Made by a program: the position numbers and the translations under genes
Source: Actinomycetota bacterium
GTDB lineage: Bacteria > Actinomycetota > Actinomycetes > Mycobacteriales > Jatrophihabitantaceae
Assembly: GCA_019241805.1 (NCBI GenBank)
Contig: JAFAWL010000330.1
Location: 1 to 19,087, forward strand
Reading direction: 5' to 3'
DNA: 19,087 nt
Notes under the pieces: model-generated
What the model was told of the DNA's origin: nothing
Databases searched by the model: none
The model's input: only the letters and a program-made list of their open reading frames with translations
In this document: positions 6,742-13,423 of the stretch, piece by piece
How the letters are laid out: each line of letters begins with the position of its first letter
Position numbering within the stretch: the stretch's first letter is position 1

Positions 6742-7018
6742 GCCCCGGGGAGGTCGGTGCTGCCGTGAGAATCGGTTCGCTGGGGACGGCCGCGGTCGGG
6801 AGCGTCGGGGTGCTCCTCGGTGTCGGCTGCGACACCGGCGCGGGGGAGGTGGGAGCAGGCGCACTGGTCGCGTCAGCCGCGCTCGCGCTTTGCGATCCGG
6901 AGCTGTTGGGGCCGGGAGTCCCGGCGCCGCGTTCGCGATGAAAAGCTGATGCCACCAGGACAACGGCCGACAGGGCGACCAACGCCAAGGCCGCGCGGGC
7001 GGGCAGCGTCGAAAGCAT
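6734..7018 (-). CDS. Exported/anchored S/T/P-rich protein, 94 aa
   Basis: The ATG at 7018 is the first start after an in-frame TAG that lies only six bases upstream. A weak GAGG site lies ten bases before it. The protein has a hydrophobic N-terminus (residues 7-25, ARAALALVALSAVVLVASAF), either an uncleaved anchor or a signal peptide. It is followed by a low-complexity tail rich in Pro, Ser, Thr and Ala. Its stop overlaps the sigma-factor start by eight bases. Position and coupling suggest a surface partner of the sigma factor, perhaps an input or a target, but no domain is recognised. A second ATG at 7034, with a better AAGGAG site, opens another frame of 24 codons more or less; its product looks less protein-like. 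Confidence 0.7.
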   Translation of the reverse strand: MLSTLPARAALALVALSAVVLVASAFHRERGAGTPGPNSSGSQSASAADATSAPAPTSPAPVSQPTPRSTPTLPTAAVPSEPILTAAPTSPGRD

Positions 7019-7177
7019 GAGCTATGTACCTCATTCGCACTCCTTGGTAGCACGGGTTGCACCACCACTCGTGAAGTACACGTAGGTGATCCTGCGTTTG
7101 TTGCAAGAACCGAAAATGTTCCTCAGCGCGGAACGCGCGCGCCAGAAAGATGTGAGTCGGTCCGGGTTAAGTCGAGG

Positions 7178-7209
7178 CCCAGTCGAGTTAGGCGGCCGAT
7201 CTAACTGGG
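7178..7209 (+). promoter_or_regulatory. Nested inverted repeat in leader
   Basis: AGTTAG (7186-7191) pairs with CTAACT (7201-7206) across nine bases. CCCAGT (7178-7183) can instead pair with ACTGGG (7204-7209). The two pairings share bases and so exclude one another. The element ends nine bases before the GGAGG of the short ORF at 7231. It may be an operator or a switchable leader hairpin. Confidence 0.4.
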
Positions 7210-7230
7210 TAAACCACGGAGGTTTCGTGT

Positions 7231-7314
7231 ATGCGACGAACCACGCCCGCACGGGACGTCCACCCCGCCCGATTGCGATCGGCACGACTGTTCTCCCGAA
7301 ACGGGGCCGCGTGA
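7231..7314 (+). CDS. Possible 27-aa Arg-rich leader peptide
   Basis: An ATG eight bases after GGAGG opens a 27-codon frame (MRRTTPARDVHPARLRS...) ending in TGA at 7312-7314, 38 bases before the next gene's start. The peptide is strongly basic, with seven Arg, and lacks Cys and Trp. The good ribosome site argues for translation. Sequence composition alone cannot prove it, since Arg-rich short frames are common in GC-rich DNA. It does not match a leader peptide that I can name. Confidence 0.35.
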   Translation: MRRTTPARDVHPARLRSARLFSRNGAA

Positions 7315-7352
7315 CCGGCTGGGCGGGTCGAGCGCGTGGAGGAGACGCACCC

Positions 7353-8069
7353 ATGACTACATCCGCCTATCCTGTCGGGCGAAGCTCTCGAAGCGCGCCG
7401 CTTGCCCGCCGTTACTCGATGTTTCGAGTGCCACGCACCCGTTCGGCTCTGCACGGAATCGCCTTGGTATTACTCGGCGCATGGGCCGGTCTTGCCCCGT
7501 TCGTCGGCCCGTACATGAACTTCGGCTACACGCCCAATCCGAACGAAACCTGGAACTGGACCGCCGGGCGGGGCTATCTGTCTGTAGCCGTCGGCGCCGC
7601 GGCCGTATTGGCTGGACTGATTCTGATCGCATCGGCACACCGACTGGCCTTGCTCGCCGCGGCCTGGCTGGGCGTGGCGGCCGGTGCCTGGCTCATCGTC
7701 GGATCGCTGCTCACGACGTACATGGGCACTTCGATCGGTCAGCCCGACCCCGCGCAGAGCGAAGGCGTGCGCCTGCTGGAGACGCTGTTCTACTTCTCGG
7801 CGACGGGCGCGGCGATCCTGCTCATCTCGGCCACCGCCGAAGGTGCCCTTTCCGTGCGTGGGATCCGTGACGTCGAGGTACAGCAAGGAGCCGGCGGCGA
7901 CGCGCTCAACGACGACGCGATGATCAAGCTGGCGTCGACCGGGAGACGTTTCCGCAAAACCGCTGAGCCTATGCGGCGGGAGTCGACGGGTGACGCTGCC
8001 CTAGCGGACGAGCCGTTGTCTGAAGCTCAGCTCGAATCTGAAACGCCCCGGCGCTACGAGGATCGCTAA
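7353..8069 (+). CDS. Four-helix integral membrane protein, 238 aa
   Basis: The ATG at 7353 follows GGAGGAGA by seven bases; the frame is open upstream to 7086 but has no comparable start. Hydrophobic helices lie at about 34-52, 75-93, 98-120 and 141-160. The first loop is Asn/Trp-rich (MNFGYTPNPNETWNWTAGRG). The first and third helices share a pattern of Gly-Ala-Trp followed by an aliphatic stretch (LLGAWAGLAPFVG and GAWLIVGSLL), recalling SPW-type small membrane proteins, though this is only a resemblance. A polar cytoplasmic tail of about 75 residues ends in ETPRRYEDR. Next on the same strand is the 62-residue acidic gene, 49 bases on. Function is unknown. Confidence 0.82.
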   Translation: MTTSAYPVGRSSRSAPLARRYSMFRVPRTRSALHGIALVLLGAWAGLAPFVGPYMNFGYTPNPNETWNWTAGRGYLSVAVGAAAVLAGLILIASAHRLALLAAAWLGVAAGAWLIVGSLLTTYMGTSIGQPDPAQSEGVRLLETLFYFSATGAAILLISATAEGALSVRGIRDVEVQQGAGGDALNDDAMIKLASTGRRFRKTAEPMRRESTGDAALADEPLSEAQLESETPRRYEDR

Positions 8070-8118
8070 TCGGGTATCACTCGTGCATCCGTTCCGCCGA
8101 GCGCCGTGAGGAGCAGCC

Positions 8119-8307
8119 ATGACTGAGAATCCGGAGAACGAAGACACGCGTTCGGTACCGGGCGCTCCGGGCGAGGCTGCCCGCGACGGCAGCACCGAAC
8201 GCGACGTACGCGAGGGATGGGTATCCGATCCGAATCTCGGCGATGTGCCGCTCGACCAGCAGCCCCATCCGGGTTCGGACGACGAGCCGGCTGAAGCGGA
8301 GGAGTAG
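8119..8307 (+). CDS. Small acidic hydrophilic protein, 62 aa
   Basis: The ATG lies five bases after GAGGAG. The protein (MTENPENEDTRSVPGAPGEA...) is rich in Glu, Asp, Pro and Gly, has no Cys and no hydrophobic segment, and is probably disordered. A short central motif, REGWVSDPNLGDVPLDQQ, is the only part that looks specific. It sits between two membrane-protein genes on the same strand. No family is recognised. The strong ribosome site supports it as a real gene. Confidence 0.72.
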   Translation: MTENPENEDTRSVPGAPGEAARDGSTERDVREGWVSDPNLGDVPLDQQPHPGSDDEPAEAEE

Positions 8308-8318
8308 GCACCGCCAGC

Positions 8319-8369
8319 GGCCGCGGTTTCACCGTCGCTAGGGGCGGGAATGCAGAACCTACCGCGGCC
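8319..8369 (+). promoter_or_regulatory. 9-bp inverted repeat between genes
   Basis: GGCCGCGGT (8319-8327) and ACCGCGGCC (8361-8369) are perfect inverted repeats separated by 33 bases, downstream of the acidic gene and upstream of the Holin-X gene. They could form a long hairpin (terminator or leader) or a two-site operator. Confidence 0.4.
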
Positions 8370-8421
8370 ACGGGGTCGTCACCGCTAGAACTGTGCCCAC
8401 GCGCAAGGAAGTGAGTCTGCG

Positions 8422-8832
8422 ATGAGCGTGTCGACTTCACCACCCGCTCGCGATGCAACGAGCGGCGAACTCGTATCGCGCCTCACCTCCGACCTTTCGA
8501 CGCTCATTCGCGATGAGCTGCGGTTGGCCCAGGTCGAGACGACGGCCAAAGCCAAGAAAGCCGGCCTCGGGCTCGGCCTTCTCGGCGGCGCCGGAGTGAT
8601 CGCCGGCTATGGGACCGGCGCCTTGATCGCCGCCGCCATCCTCGGCCTGGCTACCGCGATGCATGCCTGGTTGGCTGCTCTGATCGTCGGCGTGGTTCTG
8701 CTGGTCGTCGCCGGATTGGCCGCACTGATGGGTAGGCGAAACGTGTCGGCCGCGACGCCGCCGATGCCGACTGAAGCTGTCCAGGGAATCAAGAGTGACG
8801 TTCAGACCCTCCGTGAGGGGGTACGCCGATGA
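8422..8832 (+). CDS. Actinobacterial Holin-X family membrane protein
   Basis: The 136-residue protein has an amphipathic N-terminal helix (SGELVSRLTSDLSTLIRDEL) with the charged run RDELRLAQVETTAKAKKAG. Two close hydrophobic segments follow, at about 47-76 and 80-103, and then a short polar tail. This matches the Actinobacterial Holin-X (holin superfamily III) pattern. Despite the name, these genes are usually chromosomal and not tied to lysis; the role is unknown, probably in the envelope. The gene has an AAGGAAGTGAG site and overlaps the next gene by ATGA at 8829-8832, so the two are translationally coupled. The Holin-X and DUF3618 pairing is common in actinobacteria. Confidence 0.88.
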   Translation: MSVSTSPPARDATSGELVSRLTSDLSTLIRDELRLAQVETTAKAKKAGLGLGLLGGAGVIAGYGTGALIAAAILGLATAMHAWLAALIVGVVLLVVAGLAALMGRRNVSAATPPMPTEAVQGIKSDVQTLREGVRR

Positions 8833-9173
8833 GAGACGCCAGCGGGGAACGAGCGGCCGACCCCGACCAGATCCGAGCGGAGATCGAGACCACCCGGGCC
8901 GATCTGGCCGACACGGTCAATGCGCTGAGCGCGAAGTTGGACGTCAAGGCGCAGGCGCGCCAGAAATTGCTCGAAGTCCGGCAGGAAGCGTCCCGGAAAG
9001 GCGCTCAACTGAGAGGTTCCGCACCGGCGCCGGTGCAGAAGTCGCTCGACCGCGTGACCGCAGCGGCGGCACCCGTACTCAGGCGCGCGCAGCCCTACAA
9101 GAAGCAACTAGTGGCGGCAGGCGCGGCCCTGGCGCTATTTATGGTCGTGTTCCGCCGGCGCCAATCAAATTAG
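8829..9173 (+). CDS. DUF3618 protein, 114 aa
   Basis: The N-terminal motif DPDQIRAEIETTRADLADTV followed by NALSAKLDVKAQARQK is the DUF3618 signature. A helical, charged middle region leads to a single C-terminal hydrophobic helix (about 96-109, VAAGAALALFMVVF) and an RRRQSN end, so the protein is tail-anchored. Length is typical. It overlaps the Holin-X gene by four bases and its last 35 bases overlap the end of the convergent topoisomerase gene. The family has no defined function and is found with Holin-X in envelope-related operons. Confidence 0.9.
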   Translation: MRDASGERAADPDQIRAEIETTRADLADTVNALSAKLDVKAQARQKLLEVRQEASRKGAQLRGSAPAPVQKSLDRVTAAAAPVLRRAQPYKKQLVAAGAALALFMVVFRRRQSN

Positions 9174-10302
9174 GCTGCCGTCGGCCGACGTCAAGAGTGG
9201 AGGCCTCCAGGTCGGCTTTCAGGGCGACCCGCAAGAAGGCCAACAGCCGACGCTCGCTGCCGGTGAGAGTTCGCGGTCGGCGCAACGCGCTTTCTCGCAG
9301 TTGATCCTCGAAAGTACTGTCGAGGAACGCCGAAATGATGTGTGGGTGCACATAGTGCGCTCGCGCGACGGCACGGGTGTTACCTAGGACGTCCGCCGCG
9401 AAATCGATCGCGTTCAGCGCGAGGCGTTCACGGTCCGCTGGCACGGCGTCCAGATGTCTCTCCAAGAACGCGAAGGCGGCGTCGCTCGCTCGCCAGGTAC
9501 GAAAGTCTTTGGCCGTGACTGTGGCGTCGGTGAGGTCGTTGAGTACAGCGTTCACATCGGTCGAGTCGATGGATCGACCGTTGACAGTGAACACCCGGCG
9601 CTTCCGGTGCTGTTCGAGCTTCGTCATCACGCGAGCTACCGCGCGATCGACGATGACGATGTCGGCCTGCTTGCCGGACTTCGCGGGAAAGCTGAGCCGG
9701 ACGCGGTCGCCGGTGACCGTGACGTGCTTCTTGGTAAGGGTCGTCAAGCCGAAGCTGTCGTTCTCCTCGGCGTACACCTCGTTACCGATCCGCACAGCGG
9801 ACGTATCGATGATGCGAATCATCGCAGCGATAACTTGGTCACGGTCGAGGCTGTGGCGCCGTAACTGATGGGCGACGTGCTCGCGTACCCGTGGTAGATG
9901 TTCGCCGAAGCTGATCAGCCGGTAGAAGTTCAGCATGTCGCGCAACGTTCGCCAGCGCTCGTGGTAGATGTACTGCTTCCGCCCCCGATCGTCCTCACCG
10001 ACCGCCATGATGTGTCCACTCGCGTCCGGGCAGATCCACACGTTCTTCCACGCCGGTGGAATCGCCAGTTCGACGATCCGTGCTTTCAGTTCGGTGTCCG
10101 TCAACGAACGATTCTGAATGTCGCGGTAACCGAAGCCTCGCCCCTGCCGTCGCCGGCGAATACCCGGCTCATCCCCACTGATATAGACCAAGCCCGCCGC
10201 GGCAGCGCAGGCCTCGGTGTCGTGGTACAGCTCGTTGATACGCGCGGTGAGACTGTCCGGGTCAAGCTGCGACTTCGCCGTTGCCGCCCGTTCCCTCGCC
10301 AC
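9139..10302 (-). CDS. DNA topoisomerase IB (poxvirus-like)
   Basis: This tyrosine enzyme relaxes supercoils through a 3'-phosphotyrosine link. From the GTG at 10302 it has 387 residues. The N-terminal domain carries DEPGIRRRRQGRGFGYRD (44-61), LAIPPAWKNVWICPDASGHI (79-98) and DRGRKQYIYHERWR (105-118). The catalytic domain shows R171 in SAVRIGNEVYAEEN, a Lys around 208 in FPAKSGK, R268 in KDFRTWRAS and the probable nucleophile Y317 in RAHYVHPHI. These fit the bacterial TopIB family. The frame stays open to 10509, but that stretch overlaps the divergent flavoprotein start and lacks family similarity; no strong ribosome site marks the GTG, so the start is uncertain. It converges on DUF3618 with a 35-base overlap. 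Confidence 0.92.
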   Translation of the reverse strand: MARERAATAKSQLDPDSLTARINELYHDTEACAAAAGLVYISGDEPGIRRRRQGRGFGYRDIQNRSLTDTELKARIVELAIPPAWKNVWICPDASGHIMAVGEDDRGRKQYIYHERWRTLRDMLNFYRLISFGEHLPRVREHVAHQLRRHSLDRDQVIAAMIRIIDTSAVRIGNEVYAEENDSFGLTTLTKKHVTVTGDRVRLSFPAKSGKQADIVIVDRAVARVMTKLEQHRKRRVFTVNGRSIDSTDVNAVLNDLTDATVTAKDFRTWRASDAAFAFLERHLDAVPADRERLALNAIDFAADVLGNTRAVARAHYVHPHIISAFLDSTFEDQLRESALRRPRTLTGSERRLLAFLRVALKADLEASTLDVGRRQPNLIGAGGTRP

Positions 10303-10450
10303 ACCCGAGTCATGCCCAATCGGACCAGGTGCCTCACAGCTCCTAGACGTCCGGATGTGTGTAACGAATCGGTGCCGCGGGAATGATGCGCTCAGTTGCG
10401 CCGAAACCGACGGCACCGAACACACCCACCGGCCAGCAAGGGGACGCGAC

Positions 10451-11101
10451 GTGCTCGAAGACAACCAGCCGGCCGACGTGTCGCTTCGCGCCCTGACGCT
10501 CGTCTGCACGCTGACGCCCTCGCCCGAACAGTCGAGCAGTGAACTGCTGGCCCGGCAACTGCTGGACGCGCTGTCTGAACGTGGCGTCAGTGGTCCGCTC
10601 GTCCGGGTCGTCGATCACGATGTGCGCCCGGGTGTGCAGGTCGATATGGGAAATGGCGACGAGTGGCCAATGATCCGTCAGCAGTTGATGGCGGCGGACA
10701 TCCTGGTGTTGGCTACGCCGACTTGGCTGGGTCAGCCGTCCAGTGTGGCCCAACGAGTGTTGGAACGCCTCGACGCGGAACTGTCCGAGACCGACGACGT
10801 CGGTCGGCTGCTCACCTACGGCAAGGTTGCCGCCTGTGTCGTGGTGGGTAACGAGGACGGTGCTCACCACGTAAGCTCCATTCTGTTCCAAGGCCTCAAT
10901 GACGTGGGATTTACGCTGCCCGCGCAAGCCGTCACCTACTGGAACGATCAGGCCAAGGGCACCTACCGCAACTACAAGGATTTGGACGAGACACCGGAAG
11001 GCGTAACGAAGACCACGCAAACGCTTGCCGCCAACACGGTGCACCTGGCGCGGCTGCTGAAGGCGGCGCACTACCCGGCGCCGCCTCAGTCCGGCGAGTA
11101 G
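10451..11101 (+). CDS. NAD(P)H-dependent FMN reductase/flavodoxin-like protein
   Basis: I chose the GTG at 10451 because AAGGGG lies six to seven bases upstream and the flavodoxin fold starts soon after. The 216-residue protein opens with ALTLVCTLTPSPEQSSSELL, the beta strand and phosphate-binding loop of flavodoxin-like FMN proteins. ADILVLATPTWLGQPSSVAQ (the usual FMN-side motif) and KVAACVVVGNEDGAHHVSSI follow. A late segment, VTYWNDQAKGTYRNYKDLDE, is typical of this subgroup. It probably reduces FMN or quinones with NAD(P)H in the cytosol. The gene is divergent from topoisomerase IB across 148 bases and stops three bases from the convergent oxidoreductase gene. Confidence 0.88.
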   Translation: MLEDNQPADVSLRALTLVCTLTPSPEQSSSELLARQLLDALSERGVSGPLVRVVDHDVRPGVQVDMGNGDEWPMIRQQLMAADILVLATPTWLGQPSSVAQRVLERLDAELSETDDVGRLLTYGKVAACVVVGNEDGAHHVSSILFQGLNDVGFTLPAQAVTYWNDQAKGTYRNYKDLDETPEGVTKTTQTLAANTVHLARLLKAAHYPAPPQSGE

Positions 11102-11104
11102 GGC

Positions 11105-12700
11105 TCAGCAATACAGTTTTCGGTGAATGCGATCGATGATTCTTCGCTGCAGGCTGCCCGCGGCACCGTCCCGGAACAGCGCAGCCCGCGCGGCATTCGC
11201 ACCGGGCCCGCCGTGGACCCCGCCGCCCGGATGCGCCGAAGCACTCGAAAGATAGAGCCGATCGATCGGCGTTTCGGCCCGGCCTAGTCCAGGCAGCGGC
11301 CGGAATATCAGTTCTTGGTGAATCGCCGCGGTGCCGCCGCTTACCGCGCCCGACCGTAGATTGGCATCGGCCGCCTGCAGGTCAGCCGGAGCCTGGATGG
11401 TGCGGGCGAGGACCGAGTCGCGGAAACCCGGCGCATGCCGTTCGACGATCGACTCCATCCGCTCGACGTGTTCGTGCAATTCCTCCGTCGAAAGGCGGGT
11501 CCCTTCCGGTAGGTGGGTGTAGGCCCAGGCCGACTCGGTTCCGTCCGGCGAGCGGGTCGGATCGCTGGTCGTCATTTGGCCCAGAAGCAGAAAGGGTTCA
11601 CGAGGCAGGCGATGGGCGGCCAAGTCCACGGCGTAGGTACTCAAGCCGTTCAGATCGACCCCGAGGTGCACCGTGCCGGCCGAGTGCGGCGGGCCCACCG
11701 TCCAGGGGATCGGTGCAGCCAAGGCCCAGTTGAGCTTCAATGTCGCAGCGTCCCACTGGAAGCGCGCAAGATCTCCGATCAACCGCGCCGGCAAACGATC
11801 GAATCCGACCAGGTCACGGTAAAGGGCCGGCGCCGACACGTCGGCCACGACTGCGCGCCGCGCCCGGATCGCCTCGCCGCCGGCCAGTCGGACACCCAAT
11901 GCCCGACCGCCTGCGACGACGACCGATTCGACCGGCGCCGACAATCGCAGCTGCCCACCTCGCGCGCCGAGCCGGTCCGCCAAGGCCGTGGCGATCCGAC
12001 CGGCTCCGCCTTCGGGTACTGGGAAGCCGACGGACTGCGCCAGCATGGTGAGCAGGTATCCGTAGATCGCGCTGCCAGCACCTTCGGGACCCAGGTCGGC
12101 GTGCAGCGCGTTGCCGGCGAACAACAGCGGACCGGCCTCACCGGCAAATTCCTCGTCGCCGAATCGACGCACCGGCAGCACGCAGAGACGAGCGAACCGG
12201 AGTAGTTCGGCGGCACCTAGTCGACGCGCCAGACCGAGCCCCGATCGAAGCGGAGGGAACGGTGTCATCAGCGCGGACAGCAGGTCGTCCCGTATGCCGT
12301 CGAAGCGTTCGGCCAGCTGCAGCCACGCCTGGCCGTCGCCTGAGGCGAACGCATCAATATCGGCAGCGGTGCGGTGTCGGTCCTGCCAGACAGCGGCGCT
12401 GCGATCATCAGGCCAGACGTGGGCGTAGGCCGCCGCGGGCCGGACCCAGCGCAAACCGTATTCGTGTAGATCCAGCCCGGCCAGCACCGGCGACGCGGCG
12501 GCCAACGGATGGAAGGCGCTGAACAGGTCGGTGACGAAGTCCGGGTGAACCGAGTGGTCAGACCGCGTCGTCCCACCGGCATGTTCGGCCGCTTCCAGAA
12601 CCAAAACGTCCCAACCGGCGTCCGCGAGTACGTTGGCCGCTACGAGCCCGTTGGGGCCGGAGCCGATGACGACGGCGTCTGGACCGGTTGTACCGCTCAC
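11105..12700 (-). CDS. Phytoene-desaturase-like FAD oxidoreductase
   Basis: This is a 531-residue NAD(P)/FAD-dependent oxidoreductase of the phytoene dehydrogenase-related (CrtI-like) group. The N-terminal Rossmann motif is AVVIGSGPNGLVAANVL with the downstream acidic VLVLEAAEHAGGTT. Near the C-terminus, LYLSSASAHPGGGVHGGPG is the second FAD-contact signature. The central region differs from carotenoid enzymes, so the substrate is not known; related proteins occur in actinobacterial lipid or secondary metabolism. Its ATG overlaps the stop of the SRPBCC gene by four bases (12697-12700), so the pair is translationally coupled. It is the last gene of the redox run. Confidence 0.9.
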   Translation of the reverse strand: MSGTTGPDAVVIGSGPNGLVAANVLADAGWDVLVLEAAEHAGGTTRSDHSVHPDFVTDLFSAFHPLAAASPVLAGLDLHEYGLRWVRPAAAYAHVWPDDRSAAVWQDRHRTAADIDAFASGDGQAWLQLAERFDGIRDDLLSALMTPFPPLRSGLGLARRLGAAELLRFARLCVLPVRRFGDEEFAGEAGPLLFAGNALHADLGPEGAGSAIYGYLLTMLAQSVGFPVPEGGAGRIATALADRLGARGGQLRLSAPVESVVVAGGRALGVRLAGGEAIRARRAVVADVSAPALYRDLVGFDRLPARLIGDLARFQWDAATLKLNWALAAPIPWTVGPPHSAGTVHLGVDLNGLSTYAVDLAAHRLPREPFLLLGQMTTSDPTRSPDGTESAWAYTHLPEGTRLSTEELHEHVERMESIVERHAPGFRDSVLARTIQAPADLQAADANLRSGAVSGGTAAIHQELIFRPLPGLGRAETPIDRLYLSSASAHPGGGVHGGPGANAARAALFRDGAAGSLQRRIIDRIHRKLYC

Positions 12701-13158
12701 TGCTGGGACGAGCCCTCCACGGGTTCGGTTCGCTGTTCGGCCATAGCGGCCAGTCGAGCCAGGCTCTCGACGTTCCGGCGGCCGAGAACCGCGTCGTTGA
12801 TCGGGTTTCGCAGCAGCTTGGCCACGCCGGCGACCGGTGTCTCGGTGAGCGTGATCTTGGTCCCGCCTTCGTGCGCCTCCAACTCGATTTCGATTCGAGC
12901 ACTACCGAACGGGCCGCCCTTGGCCAGCAGTTGCAAACGCTTCCCCGGCTCGACCTCTTCGACGATCGTCTCGTCGCGCGTCGCGATCGGCCACGGCCCC
13001 GAGCAGTGGAACAGGCGTGATCCGGCCGCGGGCCAGTCCGCCTCGACCGCCCGCATGTGTGACGTGCCGACGACCCAATTCGTGTAGCGCCAGCCGTCGC
13101 TGAGAACGTCGAAGACCGATTGCGGTTCCAGAGCGATATGCGCGCTTACCGTAGCCAT
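12697..13158 (-). CDS. SRPBCC (START/polyketide-cyclase-like) protein
   Basis: The 153-residue protein has the SRPBCC layout: an N-terminal strand and helices (ALEPQSVFDVLSDGWRYTNW), a run of strands (DETIVEEVEPGKRLQLLAKG, SARIEIELEAHEGGTKITLT) and a C-terminal helix (RNPINDAVLGRRNVESLARL). Such proteins bind hydrophobic ligands in a deep cavity and some act as cyclases. AGGAGG lies about 11 bases before the ATG. It is coupled by ATGA to the FAD oxidoreductase; this pairing is frequent in actinobacteria and suggests the two act on the same ligand. The ligand is unknown. Confidence 0.9.
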   Translation of the reverse strand: MATVSAHIALEPQSVFDVLSDGWRYTNWVVGTSHMRAVEADWPAAGSRLFHCSGPWPIATRDETIVEEVEPGKRLQLLAKGGPFGSARIEIELEAHEGGTKITLTETPVAGVAKLLRNPINDAVLGRRNVESLARLAAMAEQRTEPVEGSSQQ

Positions 13159-13207
13159 GAAACCGTCGCCTCCTGTGTGAGCACGTCTGTTGGATTGGTC
13201 CCGCGGC

Positions 13208-13423
13208 TCAGAGCGGATTGCGGGACTGGCTGTCGGGCCGGCTGTCCTCGCCGGCCGAACTCGGTTCGGTCACCGATCGCTCAAGAGCGGATTCGGAGGT
13301 CGTGGCCGGGCCTCCGACATCGGATCCGCTCGGACGATTCTCGTCGTTACGGAGTTCGTCGGGTTCGCCCTCACCGTGCGAGGTGAGCTTCACGCCCTCA
13401 CCGGTCTCCTGCGGATGTGTCAT
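13208..13423 (-). CDS. Small acidic hydrophilic protein, 71 aa
   Basis: The ATG at 13423 overlaps the original dehydrogenase stop as ATGA (13423-13420), the arrangement used for translational coupling in this operon, and GAAGGTGG lies about ten bases upstream. The product (MTHPQETGEGVKLTSHGEGE...) is rich in Glu, Ser, Asp and Pro, has no Cys or hydrophobic segment and is probably disordered. Because the dehydrogenase frame has shifted, the same codons are now also read as the C-terminal end of the 420-residue chimera. No family is recognised. An alternative view is that only the fused form is made. Confidence 0.55.
   Translation of the reverse strand: MTHPQETGEGVKLTSHGEGEPDELRNDENRPSGSDVGGPATTSESALERSVTEPSSAGEDSRPDSQSRNPL

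Larger units (their letters stand above)
7019..7352. other. 334-bp divergent intergenic/leader region
   Basis: This gap separates the sigma cassette (minus) from the four-helix membrane gene (plus) and must hold promoters for both. It contains a pair of 11-bp-spaced direct repeats (AGTCGAG at 7170-7176 and 7181-7187), an inverted repeat at 7178-7209, and a possible 27-codon ORF with a strong ribosome site at 7231-7314. On the minus strand a TTGCAACAAACG stretch and a downstream CTACGTG could be an ECF-type promoter, but this is only a guess. Confidence 0.55.

Noticed and set aside
6873..7106. Alternative frame starting ATG 7034 with AAGGAG site
   Set aside because: The product is Arg/Gly/Pro-rich without hydrophobic or domain features; the 94-residue frame gives a proper signal or anchor segment and couples to the sigma factor. 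The site could still serve a short upstream frame.
8422..9173. Prophage lysis module (holin name)
   Set aside because: The Holin-X and DUF3618 pair is common on actinobacterial chromosomes, and there is no endolysin, integrase or structural phage gene nearby.
10303..10509. N-terminal extension of topoisomerase IB to 10509
   Set aside because: It would overlap the start of the divergent flavoprotein gene and shows no family similarity; a GTG at 10302 gives normal length.
11513..12205. 230-codon plus-strand frame
   Set aside because: It is antisense to the FAD oxidoreductase, has no recognisable domain and is Arg/Gln-rich shadow.
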